Origin: Aspidapion aeneum
Taxonomy: Eukaryota; Arthropoda; Insecta; Coleoptera; Brentidae
Assembly: GCA_963576565.1 (NCBI GenBank)
Contig: OY755046.1
Coordinates: forward strand, 73,769,719-73,833,718
Direction: 5' to 3'
Length of the DNA stretch: 64,000 nt
Both the position numbers and the translations under genes were made by a program. Of this stretch, positions 10,131 to 23,200 are shown piece by piece. The first letter of the stretch is position 1, and each line of letters starts with the position of its first letter. Below the pieces are notes generated by a model that had not been told where the DNA came from, made no database searches, and saw only the letters and a program-made list of their open reading frames with translations.

Positions 10131-10247
10131 CAAAACAAAAATTTTTTGTTAATATATTTAAATTGTGTAAAAACATATAATATATAAAGCAATACAATAA
10201 GAATCCTGGGACTCCTAAGATCACGTGACCGCCGACTTGCTTATTCA
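10131..10247 (+). mobile_element. P-element-like copy 1, right part (truncated)
   Basis: Continues the P-like sequence after the Penelope insertion and matches 50557-50662. It stops at gacttgctta, without the terminal inverted repeat seen at 50666-50696. Confidence 0.8.
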
Positions 10248-10629
10248 TACATATTTTATACATTCATGGGTGCATATGGAGCAGAAAAATATATTTTTTT
10301 ATTCTGTTTCTTTTTTACTCTTTAAACGTTTGCCCCTTTTGACCCTCCACCATTGGGTGCGGATATATTAGATTGGATATCTTTAATCCATCAGTAGTGA
10401 TTGAATATTAAGATTGATTGTTTTGGGATAAAGAGAATTTCAATGATTTTTTTTTTAGAGTGGCAACAGACTTTTTCAAATCATTGATCTTCATTGCAAA
10501 TATGTATATTATTTTTAGAAATGATTAAAAAAACAAATATTGTTTTGTATGTATTTTAGGCGATTTTTTAATTATATTGTAATGCAGAAAATGAAAAAAA
10601 GACAAACGCACTTTATATAATTTGGTTCA
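10248..10629. other. Intergenic, no feature seen
   Basis: AT-rich sequence without a convincing ORF or repeat boundary. Confidence 0.4.
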
Positions 10630-10631
10630 TA

Positions 10632-12447
10632 CAGTGAAACCTCCTATAAGCGGACACTCAGGGTTTCGTCGATTTTGTCCGCTTATTGGAGGTGTCCGGT
10701 TATGAGGAAAAACTGCGAAATTTTAATATATATTTATTAACAACTTCCGCTGCTTGAGTTTTTCCGATATTAAATTTTTCAGCGATCATTCGTGCTGATA
10801 GATATTCCTTCTCCAAAACATAAACTAAGAAGTTTTTTACTAGGCGCCATTTCAAAGAGATCTATTAGTACTCAGCTGAACAATAAAAATAAAACACAGC
10901 AGTCCCGCCGAATAAAATATGTTGTAAACCCAACAAACATTTAAAGTTGTAACGACGAAACGCCAACTAGAAAGAATTTCTTAAAAGTAACCGCAACGTA
11001 CTCCCGCTACGTCTCAGTATACCATACAGCGACGTTATAATTCCCTAAGTGGGGAACCAATTTCTGGTTGTAACTACTAGGCCAAGTGTTTAAAGTCACT
11101 GTAGTAACAACTACACTACTACGTCGTAGCCAGGTATCTACTACGTCGTAGAGGCTGTTTATTTTCCGTAATGGCATCAAAGTTGCGATGTAGTTGCAAA
11201 TAATATAATCGTTTCTTTTTGGTAGAATTGTAACACAATATGGTGGACACAACAGTAAACAGACTCGCTTAGTTTTTTTGTTTGGTTATGGTTATAATAT
11301 GAACTATGTTATCCAAAAGTGTGAGAATTTACGAGCAGAGGATCAAAATTCGAGTGCGACGCAAAGTTTTTTGTATAACATGCATTATATATATTGCAAA
11401 AAACCGGTGCGCCCGTAAAATTGAGCCGTTTTCTGGTAGCTGATGGAATTTTTGTGTTGTGATTTTGGAGGTTATGTTTTCATAATCGACAGTTAACTCC
11501 AACAAATGGTGCTTAAGAAGAGCATTTTTGGTAAGCTTCAACTAATTTGTTTATAAAATAGTATGGCTCTTTAATATGAGCTCATAAAACGACAACAAAA
11601 ATATTAAATTTTCTTTCTTACATAAAAACATGGCGTCCCAAACTATATTCCCTGATAGTCGAAAAGGTTACTTGAAAGTAGTTGCGGCTTTAAAGTTGAT
11701 CCAAAAAGTTATTTTGTCTACATTGTTACATCAGATGTTACTATGATGACACAAACTTTTGTGGTAAAAATTAAAGTTATAATGTAGTTGTCGGATACAC
11801 TTGTTTGGGACTCCAATGAAGCTTAACTTTCTAGTGGTAATTAAGTAGGATATAAAAGTCAGGGCGACTACGAAATAACGACTAAAAAGAAAGTAAAACT
11901 TTAGCAACGTCCTATTGTGGTAGAGAAGACTATCAGAATCGACTATCAAGAAACAATCCTATGAAGTAGTTTAGAGGGTCGTTTTTACGAAACATCTACT
12001 ATTTCCTGATACTAAATAGTTGTTAGAACTAAAAAGTAACAAATTTTGGTTGGGATCACCACATTTCTACTATAAGAAAGTAGCAAAGCCTTTAGAACAT
12101 GTAGCCGCTACTATAAATGTTAGTTGGGAATACGACAGAAGTATTTAGTCTCCGCATTAAAACAGAAAGAGGTAATTCCCCGGCTGCAGAGTGCGTTGTT
12201 GCCTACCTAATATTTTTGCCCATGTCGTGCAGCGCTCCGTCCCGTTGTCAGAGGTTCGCGTTCGGTTAAGGGAGGTTTCAGAATCTTTTAACCAAAAAAA
12301 TTTGTCCGCGTTCGGTTATTAGAGTGTCCGGTTATAGGAGTGCATTTTACATGTAAAGAAATAAGGGAAAAGCTTAGTTCCAACAAATTTGTCCGCCTAA
12401 AGGGAGTGTCCGCTTAATAGAGGTGTCCGCAAGGAGAGGTTTCACGG
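10632..12447. mobile_element. Pogo/Tc1-like non-autonomous element (TA target)
   Basis: Terminal inverted repeats cagtgaaacctc (left) and the complement of gaggtttcacgg (right, ccgtgaaacctc) are flanked by TA on both sides (10630-10631, 12448-12449). Subterminal copies of a gcggacactc motif occur in both ends, as is common in pogo/Tigger elements. Length is 1816 bp, but 1201 bp of this is a second element inserted at 10929. No transposase ORF remains. Superfamily is inferred from the termini and TA duplication. Confidence 0.7.
10929..12129 (-). mobile_element. 1201-bp DNA element with CCCAAC termini, copy 1
   Basis: Termini cccaacaaacattt and (reverse) cccaactaacattt are inverted repeats, and AA flanks both ends. 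Length and sequence match the copy at 41980-43180 in the opposite orientation, with only scattered differences. Short ORFs of 70-81 codons are shared by both copies but resemble no protein family I recognise. The borders are also supported here because the surrounding sequence is pogo-like. Superfamily is not recognised. Confidence 0.75.
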
Positions 12448-12558
12448 TACAGGGTGTCTGCGCAAAAATGCTGATATTTCACGGTTGTTATTAAAAGTTA
12501 GGTGGGTAATACAGGGTGTTCCAAATTAAGTGTCCACCATTACTAACTTTTTTATTAT

Positions 12559-13329
12559 TAAAGATAGAAAAAAGTTTAAATGGACAAACTAGTAGAATTT
12601 TTGTTGCTCTTTAAGATTCTTACATCAAAAAAAAAATACTCTGCTAATATATGGGCCCCTAAGCTCACACTAGGTACTATAGTTATAGTGTACGTGTGAG
12701 CTAATATAACTAAAAACTGAAATATATTTTATTCAACTCCAGACTAAATTACCTTTTGTTTGATACCACACAAGCCATGTTTTGACTTAAACTCAAATTT
12801 TTTAAATCTACCCCCACCCTTAAAAAAACAAAAACCAAAATGTATTTTGTTTAACTCCGGACTCAATTACCTTTTGTTTGATATCACACACGCTATATTT
12901 TCACATAAACTCTAATTTTTGAAATCTACCCCCACCTGTAAAAAAAGAACTGAAATGTATTTTGTTTAACTCCAGACTCAATTACCTTTCATTTGATATC
13001 ACACACGCCATATTTTCACATAAACTCTAATTTTTGAAATCTACCCCCACCCTTTTATTTGGCTTGTGTCCGGTGGATTTTGTTCATTTTTAAATGGGAC
13101 CATCTCGACCCAAGATCCAGCCTAAGTACCAAATTTCATTAAAATCGGCTTAGCGGTTTTTGAGTTATGCGCGTTGGTCGTTACAGACAGACATACAGAT
13201 ATACAGACAGACAGACAGACAGACAGACGGCGCAACAAAAAAGTTTCAAAATCATCTGAAACGCAAAGATATATAAAAATTTTTGAAATCGGAGCAACAC
13301 TACTATAGTATAGTATATGTGTGAGCTAA
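12559..13329 (+). mobile_element. DINE-1-like (Helentron-associated) element H1 with flank
   Basis: Begins with about 75 bp (ttaaatggacaaactagtag...) that is repeated at 13330-13390 before H2, so the pair looks like a tandem duplication. The element proper starts at aaatactctgccaa (about 12634). A hairpin of agctcacac...gtgtgagct follows, then three tandem units of about 115 bp ending in tctacccccaccct, a short (CAGA)n core at about 13187-13227, and a truncated right hairpin ending at 13329. Confidence 0.65.
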
Positions 13330-13389
13330 AAATGTTTAAATGGGCGAGCTAGTAGAATTTTTGTTTTTCTTTAAGATTCTTACATCAAA

Positions 13390-14279
<890 letters not shown>

Positions 14280-14442
14280 TAGAACATTGTTTTTAGAACT
14301 TTCCGAGTTTTTTTGTTGTTATTTTTAACTTAAAAAAAAAATAATCAAAAACCAGACACCCTGTATAGTATTCGAAAAATTACTTTTATTTTTGGAAATG
14401 ATTAAAAAACAAGTATTATATCATAAATATTTTGGTTTAATT

Positions 14443-14932
14443 TTTAACGACGGATCTGATACCTTCCTAGCTGGCCTATCAGCCCACTTCAAGTGAAGCC
14501 ATGAGAATATATAAGCCTTGAAAACAGTTTTTTGTAAATATCTCAGAAACTAAAGCTCCTCCGAAGTTTTTAGTTTAAGACGAATTATTGAGCAAAATAT
14601 AGTCTACCATATTCCGAAAACATTGTATTGATACGACCCTCCGTTAAAAAGTTAGCATTATTTATTTTGACCAAAATCTAATCAGCTCGTAAGATTGTCG
14701 AACACTATTTTACCTGAAAATTTTATGAAAATCGGTTCAGCGGTTTAGGAGCTATCGTGTTACGGACAAAAATAATATACACACACATAGACACACAGAC
14801 AGACATCACGACGATATTGCTAGGATAGGTCAAAATACACCCAAATAACACATTTTTGGTGTTATCTAAAAAAAAAATATTTCGTCAAAAATAATACCTT
14901 TTCAAGCCATTGCTACGCGGGCTAGGAAGGTA
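14443..14932. mobile_element. Dispersed element R, copy 1
   Basis: Bounded by the short inverted repeats accttcctagc and gctaggaaggt. Internal landmarks are tcagaaactaaagctcct, gaaaatcggttcagcggttt, a run of acacacac/cagacagaca, and cgacgatattgctag. Copies or pieces occur at 17283-17576, 19553-20055, 24187-24616, 30525-30965 (minus), 38285-38470 and 43967-44285 (minus). No ORF. Superfamily is not recognised. Confidence 0.6.
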
Positions 14933-15270
14933 AAAATAAGAAAATTAAACACACAAAATTTGATTTATAGCATTTTTTATATTTATTTTTTTAAATAGTA
15001 AAAACAATTCTTAAAATAATGTCCATAATGTGCCATAAGGTATAACCACATAAATGTGCTTTTGTCAAAAATTCCGTTTTTTGTAAGGCCTATATTTAAA
15101 AAGGTACAGAGAAAGAAGAAGATATAAGTACAGGTCCATTCAAATTTTTTTAAACATTTATACAACTCTTATATAACTTCTCTTAAAAGTTTATTTAAAA
15201 TTAAATTAAAACAATAAATTATTATTCTATTACGAAACAAAACCGTTCTTATTAAACTATACTGTAATAG
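14933..15270. other. Intergenic, no feature seen
   Basis: AT-rich sequence with no convincing coding or repeat structure. Confidence 0.4.
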
Positions 15271-15431
15271 CAGGGGCGGATCTGGGAACTTTATTTGAGG
15301 GGGGGATATCAGAATAAATATTGCATAAAACTATTTTGCACAGCTACCAAAATGTGTATTCTGTGGGTAAAAACTAAATATAATTTGGAGGGAAAAGTTC
15401 CCTTGTTACCCTCCCGTAGATCCGCACTTGA
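15271..15431. mobile_element. hAT-type MITE, diverged
   Basis: Ends caggggcggatct and agatccgcacttg form an imperfect inverted repeat. G-rich and C-rich blocks lie just inside, as in the better MITEs at 26541 and 48224. Only aatag is shared by the flanks, so the border is uncertain. Confidence 0.4.
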
Positions 15432-15772
15432 ATAGTGTAATCAGTGGCGCACCCAGAAATATATTTTGGAGGGGAGACCCCCAATTCCGTATTTTACCAT
15501 ATATTATTTTTTTATTCATGAAATATGTGGAAAAATATCTAAAAAAATCTTGGAAGGACCCGGGCCACGCCTTCCCCCCTCCCTGGGTGCAAGTATGGCA
15601 TAATATAAACCCAAAGACTAAATGTGCATTTTTTTTGTACTAAAGCAAAAATTTTGTAATAATAAAAAGCACTTTAGTCACTTGGTTTATATTTTTAAAT
15701 TAATTAAGTAAAACCTAAAATATTAAAAATAAATATTTAACTTAAAGTACCATTCGTTCTACTATCTATAGT

Positions 15773-16765
15773 CCGGCCAGAATAAAATGAGGCGCAAAAG
15801 AGATGGCTGCAATTAGCGCTATCCTTTTCTGTCCAGTGGCGTGCTATAATTTTTTAATTTTTCAATATTAGGTATTAATTTTATATTTTACTCCTCCTAA
15901 GCCTTTTTTTGCTGGAAAACTCCATACCTTATTTTTCTTTAAAATAAATATTTTTTCAAAACTTTTATACTTATTATATTATATAGATACCTATACCTAT
16001 TTTATTAGGTAGGTGCGTACGAATCTAGAAACTTAAAATAATACCAATTGCCTTTCTAAAAATTGCCAAAATCCAAAAACATTCGTTATATCTGTAAAAT
16101 TGGAACTCCACATACAGTTCTATTAAAAAATTAAAAAAGAGTAAATAATACGCCACTGTTTCTTTTTGTTGGTGTAGAATGTGTATGAAACGTGCCTAGT
16201 CATTAAGTTTGAGCCCAGCGATAACAATAAAAGCCCAATACTGCCGTCCTTAAGCTAGAATGCCGTTAACTACCCATAAAATTTTCCTAGTTTTGATCAT
16301 AAAACCCGAAAAATATTATACAAACGATGCTTCTTGACAAATGTAAGTTATTTGTTTTTTGAAAACCACAAATGCTAAAGAAGATTTGCTTACAAAAATT
16401 AATGTAGAATAATGTTGTGATTAAGACGGCACCAAAAAATCAAAATTGTCCAAATGTTGGTTAACGGCATTATAGCTTATGCACGGCAGAATAAAAGGAT
16501 GTGAATTGTGAACGGGCCGGATTCGAGTTGAGCCAGCGGTAACAATAGAAATCCAATAAAAGGGTGTGAATTATGAACGGGCTGAAGTCGATTTCGCTAA
16601 ACGTACCAGACGATTACCGTTTTTTCTTGTAATAATAAAATATTGTTTATGGTAAATTGGCTGAAAATGAAGACCACTCAGTAAGACCAAAGTGCTGTAA
16701 ACAGAGTGAGATAAATCGAGTTGAGCTATCTCTTTTGTGTCTCATTTTATTCTGGCCAGACAGTA
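15773..16765. mobile_element. DNA element with 35-bp terminal inverted repeats
   Basis: The left end gtccggccagaataaaatga and the right end read in complement (gtctggccagaataaaatga) match, continuing into caaaagagat. The body is non-coding. It contains a possible nested hAT-type MITE (cagtggcgtgctat at about 15835, atacgccactg ending about 16160). Superfamily unknown. Confidence 0.55.
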
Positions 16766-17156
16766 CATATTGGTTGTCTGAAAATTAGAATAAAACCCGT
16801 TTTAAAATTGGTAATTTTTAATTTTTAAATTCTTGATTATAGATATCATAAGAAAAAGTTTTTTGTTAGATAAGTATTTGTATTGTAACTATAGTAAATC
16901 CTTACTCCTATATCAAAAATCGCAAGCCAGTTTTTTAAGTGAAACCCATAAAAAAAATTGTAGTAAAACTGCCTTATCTAAAACCAATAAAAATTTTTTG
17001 GATGTAAATATTTTAAAATATCCTAATAAAGTTTAAAATAATTTTTAAATAAATAAATGTGAATTTAAATACGAAAGGACTAGGAATGTAATATATGCGT
17101 ATGCATAGCTAGATTGTTTAAAGAGGCAGGAATTTTTTGGAAAAGATGAAATTTTT

Positions 17157-17233
17157 TTAAAATCCCGTATATTCATCTTCATCTTCTTCAAAACTGTCAT
17201 CATCTCCAGGTTCTCCCATCGCGTTCACAAATT
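17157..17233 (-). CDS. EF-hand protein exon 6, acidic C-terminus
   Basis: Acceptor tttctag, then [15 protein letters not shown] and [10 protein letters not shown], then TAA at 17159-17157. The Glu completing EF-hand 4 is split across the intron. Confidence 0.85.
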
Positions 17234-20200
17234 CTAGAAACAAAAATTTAAATAAAATAATTGTATCCATGATACACTTTAAGTGACCTTCACTCTATAT
17301 CAGCTTTGAAAACAGTTTTTGTAAATATCTAAGAAACAGAAGCTCCTACGAAGTTTTCCGTAAAAACAAAAATTATTGGGAAAAACGTGTTCTACCATAA
17401 CCGAAAACCGCGTATTGATGCGATGCTGCATTAAAAAGTTATAGCATATTTTTAATTTTTAACCTGTCAAAAAACTGTCATTAGCATTAATGGATTTTGA
17501 CTAACATCTAATCAGCTCGTGGCAGTGTCGAACACTATTTTTCATAAAAATCTCATGAAAATCGGTTCAGCGTCGTCCCAAGTAACATTATTACCACCCA
17601 AGGTTTTATTAATTTGGTTCCTAGGTTATTTAGAGGGTGCTGTTATGGGTTTTAGGATCAATTTGGCTACATAAAGGTAATTTATATTGCCAATTATCTA
17701 AAGGGGTGTTATATAACCAAAAAGTGATTTATAAAGGGAGTATAATAAAACTGATATTCCTTCTGTTCCTTTTAAATACTTTTGGTTTTATTGATTTCTG
17801 ATTTATAAAGATGGTCTTATAAAACCATTTTACCAAAAATTTTTAAAAAGAAATAGATATAAACTTTGGTCATTTAGTTTTTTCATTACTTTAGGTCATC
17901 ACAAAAGTGTTTTATAATAGAGCTAAAAGGTTATCTTATATCCTTTTGTTTTTATAGTTACCAGTAGTTTAAAAGTAAATATGATTAGATAGGCGGCCAT
18001 ATAGAACCTAGTTTCCTTAAGGTTTTTAAGAGTGGTAAATATAAACTTTAGACTTTTGGTTTTTGCCATTACTTTAAGGCATTTTAAAAAGGTTTCATAG
18101 GAAGGCTTAAAGGTAATCTTAATTCTTTTGTATTTATAGTTGCCCATAGCTGTATATTATATATTATTTAAATAGGCGGCCATATAAAACCTTGTTTCCT
18201 TAAGGGTTCTAACAGAAGTAAATACTTTCGTGTTTTATGTTTTTAGGTATTTTTTGTAAAAATAATAGATATACCTAGGTACAGATTGGTACCTACCTAT
18301 TGCAAGATTGATTAATTAAAGCCCAATAATTAATAATTGTTGAGTTTCCGTCCTCCTGGGTAGGACACCCAGGCCTAGATAAGGCCTGTTTAGACGGCCA
18401 ATATAAGAGGTTGCCCTCCAACCTGCAGGCACAACGAATATCATTGCACTGGCCCTCTCGATTGTGTCGAAATTGCACGATAAAAAACATTTAAGTGTTG
18501 AATTATACGCTTTTAAACACTTTAAAAACAAATACAAAAAATTTAAGTGAGGTTATGTTGACTATGTTTACATTGTTCTTTTTTGTTGGTTTCATAAGGG
18601 CACTAAAAACTCCTTGTTGCGATACAGTAACAAATAAAACCAAGTGACCACTATAAAACCATAATGGCTTATATAAATTTATTTAAAAAATATTGTAAAG
18701 AGAAAATATTTATCTAGTCGTTTTAGCAGTGTTTTTTAATAATAATTTTACTTTAACTTTGATTTATGTAAACCAAACAGACTTTTTTAATGGTGAATAG
18801 TGTGAATGATTTTTTTTTAATTTTAAATATTTGTTATTTTGTTATCAAAAAACTATTAAAAAGCATTATTGAGCTGGCGCGCTTGTTTTGAGAGCTTTTC
18901 AGATACGATTTTATTAGAAAAATAAATCTGGCAGGCAATTTGATCATCAACAAAACGACAAACTCGGTATATTTTTATGTGATTAAATAATTATGGGACT
19001 CTGACATTTTTGGCAATGTTGTGACCTAAATTATTTTATATAGCCATTGTGAATCTAAAATATCGCCATAGCTTATATAGGAAAATTTCTTTACTTTAAA
19101 GGTATTATGGTATTCAACAGAATCGCCAGGATACCAAATTACCAAATCTAGTTTTATAATAGGATAGAGGACGTTTCTGAGTTGCTTTTAGAACCTGGCA
19201 TAATAGCTTTAGGCTCTAAAAGGTTCTATACTGGTGGAACCGCTAGAGGGCGAAGCTGGAGTTTATTTCTTATGGTTTTATAGTGAGTTTAATATATAGG
19301 TTGCCACCACCAATTGGGGAGTCCCATTTAGGAGGTCTAAGGGGTATATAAGGGTAATGGGAACGTGCTAGCGAACAAACGTTGAAACTAATGGTTTTAA
19401 GGAAAGGCGCTGGCATCCTTTTAGCTTCTGCTATAAATAAAGAAATGTTACTTGGGGTGGTACGGACATGGATACACACACGGACAGACCTCATAACGTT
19501 ATTGCCCAAATATCACAATTTCGGCATTATCTCAAAAAAACGTATCCATGACGTATCTGACATCTTCCTAGCTAGCCTATTATTGCACATTAAGGGAAGC
19601 CATGATAATATATTACCCTTGAAAACAGTTTTTTGTAAATATCTCAGAAACTAAAGCTCCTACGAAGTTTTGAGCAAAATATAGTCTACTATATTCCGAA
19701 AAAGGTGTCTTGATACGATGCTTCGTTAAAAAGTAAGCATGTTTTTAAGTTTTTAATTGTCAAAAAACTGTCATTAGTATTAATGGATTTTGACCAAAAT
19801 CTAATCAGCTCGTAAGAGTGTCAAACACTATTTTACCTGAAAATTTTATGAAAATCGGTTCAGCTGTTTAGGAGCTATCGTGTTACGGACAGACATAATA
19901 TACACACATACACCCACACACAGACAGACATCACGACGATATTGCTAGAAGAGATCAAACTACATCCAAATAACACATTTTTTGCGATATCTAAAAAAAA
20001 AATTTCGTCAAAAACAATACTTTCTCTAGCCATTCCTGTGCGGGCTAGGAAGTGAAAAATTTTGAATTTTTTATTCTTACCATAAAAATCTATTCGGCCA
20101 TCCCCATCAACGTCAACTTCTTTAATCATATCTTCAACTAAAAAAAAAATAACAAAAAATATTATCACGATTTTTAAACAATTATTTTATATGATATAAA

Positions 20201-23200
20201 TAGATCTTAAAGGGGAATTATTTCGAGGCATTTTTCCAGAATCGATTTTTTGATAGATCAAGCTTTCAAAATTTTTGTTTAGCTGAATTCCAAAAATCAG
20301 CACTTACTTTAAAAATTGTGCATTTAGGAAAATTTAAAACACAATTTTTATTAGAAGATAATCAATTAATAAAAATTGACTTTTAATTTTTTTGATTATT
20401 GAGCAAATATTGTGCTGATAGATCAATTATGTACAGTCAGGCACTTTTTAAATTGTAGATGTATTTTTTTCTCTCAAAATTTAATATTTACAGATATCAG
20501 AATTTTTTTTTTTTTAATAACCGGGCAGAATTCGATAAATTAAGCTACATATTAAAAAATAAAAAATATCCCCAGTACCTCAAAACGAAAGTGTATAACC
20601 CTAGTGACCTTCCTGTACTTACCTATGGATCCCAGACCTGGACACAAAATCAAACATGGATAAGGCCACAAAAGCCCTAAGATCAGTGGAAAAAAAGACA
20701 AATGTTACATGTAAAGCTAACAGATAGAAAAAGGAATGAATGGATAAGAATTAAAACAAAAGTAAGGGATGTCAGAGGAAAGGTAGCAAAATGAAAATGG
20801 AAATTTGCCGGTCATTATATCAGACAGAGAAACGATTGATGGAATAAATATATTATAAACTGGAGACCTTGGGAAAATAAAAGAAGTAGGAAGATGGATT
20901 GAAGAAGGCTAGATAGATGATCGATTATGTAGAAACAAGAAAAACTCACTTTCTTCTTCTGAAAGGTCTTCTCCTAGACACTGGATGACAGCTCTAAGGT
21001 CACTAGCAGTGATATACCCTCGGTTATGTTTGTCGAACACCCGAAAAGCGTCACGAAGCTCTTTTTCTTCTTCTTCTCTGGTTGGAACATGATCTGGATC
21101 GGATCCTGCTCCAGCTGACCAAGCTATGTCGATGAATTCTTCAAAACTTACATTTCCATCACCTAAAAATATGTTTTCTATTATCCACACATCTATCTAA
21201 ATCAAGAGGGGGGGGGGTAATAGTCGATGAAAATCATTTTACCTTTTTGATTTACGTTTGTAGTATTCTTGACTTATACTCCGCTGACTCGACATAAACC
21301 GTCGCGAAGGCGGTAAAAATGCAATATGCATTGACCCGACCTAAGTCATGGGTAATGTTTTTTGATTCACCTGCCCGCCTTTTGTTTTTACTTTTTTGTA
21401 TAAGTTGCCACTTCTTTAAAAACCATACGATATCGCATATTGTAAGATGAGATTTAGATACCGTTTTTCTAGCTTTACAAAGGTGTCACATTGACCATGC
21501 AGTGTTCTGAAGACTCCCTTAAGGACGAAACAGTTAACTGTCAACACTTAAGAGGTGTCCATTAGATCTTGGACCCCCGTGGGTGTACAGCTTTCGAGCT
21601 GCCCACGGAAAAATACAAGAGAAACAAAATCTTTCGATAGGTTCATTGACCTTTCAAATTCAGTAAGTATGAACCTGTCTAAAAGTATAAAGACCTTGCG
21701 CCTACGCTTACCGTCAATATCGACCTCTTGCAGCATTTGCTGCAGTTCTTCTGTCCTGGCAAATTGTCCCAGAGACCGCATCACTCTGCCCAGCTCTTCT
21801 TTTGTTATGCTGCCATCGCCGTCTCTGTCAAATAGCCGAAATGCTTCCCGAAACTCTAAAAAATATAATTGATTAGGTTTTTATTTAATTTTCAAAATAA
21901 TAAATAAAAAAATATTTTGCACAAATTTCTACTAAAGGGAGGTTCCAATTATTTTTTAAGAGAAATACTTTTCAAAAAACTATTTAAACTATCAAGATTT
22001 GTTTTAATTTGTTATTTTTACCTTTCATCTGGCTTTTGGATACCATTTTTGAAGAAATTTTCACTTTTTTTACTCCTTCTTCTTTGGAACTGGGTGATTT
22101 TGTAATAGGTTCATCATTTCTGTTATTTTCTTGGTCCAGTTTTTTAAAGGTTTGCACGTCCCCCTCCCCCTCAACCTCAGAGTTTTTGTTTGTCTACAAA
22201 AAAAATAAAACTTATTTTGTAACTTATAAAAAAAAATTCTTCAAAGAAAAACGAGTGAAAATTAAAACAGTTTTAATTTATTTATAAAATCGTGGATGCA
22301 AAATCGTTTTTCAAAAAAAAACTACTTTTTTTTTAATTATATTTTTTCGAAAAGCAATTATTTTAAAAAACATTTTTTTCTGACCCAAAAAAAAATCGAA
22401 AAGAAGAAATGAAAGAAAACCTTTTTTAAAAAAATGTTTTTTCAAAAATTTTCATTTTAAAAAAATGTCTTTCAACTAACACTTGTTTTATGAAAAAATG
22501 CTTTTCAAAACAGTGTACTTCAAAATAACGTTTTTGAAAAAATTTCCACGACTAATGTAATAACTTTTTTATTCCACTTTAAACTATATCTATTTTGACA
22601 CCCTACAAAACAATAGCAACTTACAAAATATCGACTTCTAGAGAAAATCTGTAAACACCCATGAAACTTCACCATTTTTTAAAAATATTAAATTAACAAA
22701 AAATTTTTTTTAAAAATGTAGGTACTTTTTAACACCAACGTTTCCAGTCTTATAAAGGGTGATAAATATCGTGGTTTTTGTTTTATAGTATTTAACCTAC
22801 CCAAGAAACACGTAATACCTTTGTTTTATTAAACACCACAGGATTTCCCCCCATGAAGAAAATGCATATTTAACAAAAACCATAAGTAAAGTCATCTTTC
22901 GTTACGGATATAAATTACCTGTTTTATATTTAAAACAGTAAATCATACTCTAAACTCATCCGTTTTTAACCGCATAAAAAAAGTGTGCTTAATGCGTATA
23001 AACTTTTTTAATTAGTAATGATTTCTCTGTAACTAAAAATACACTTTTTCTATAAAAAAAAAACAGTGGGTACATATATTTTTTTCTTTTCAATTATGTT
23101 TTTTGATCTTTTGAACCCACATATCAAAATTATTAATATAAATCACATATATCTATAACAACAATAATTTATTTTTTGCACTTTTGACATACAAAGTTTA

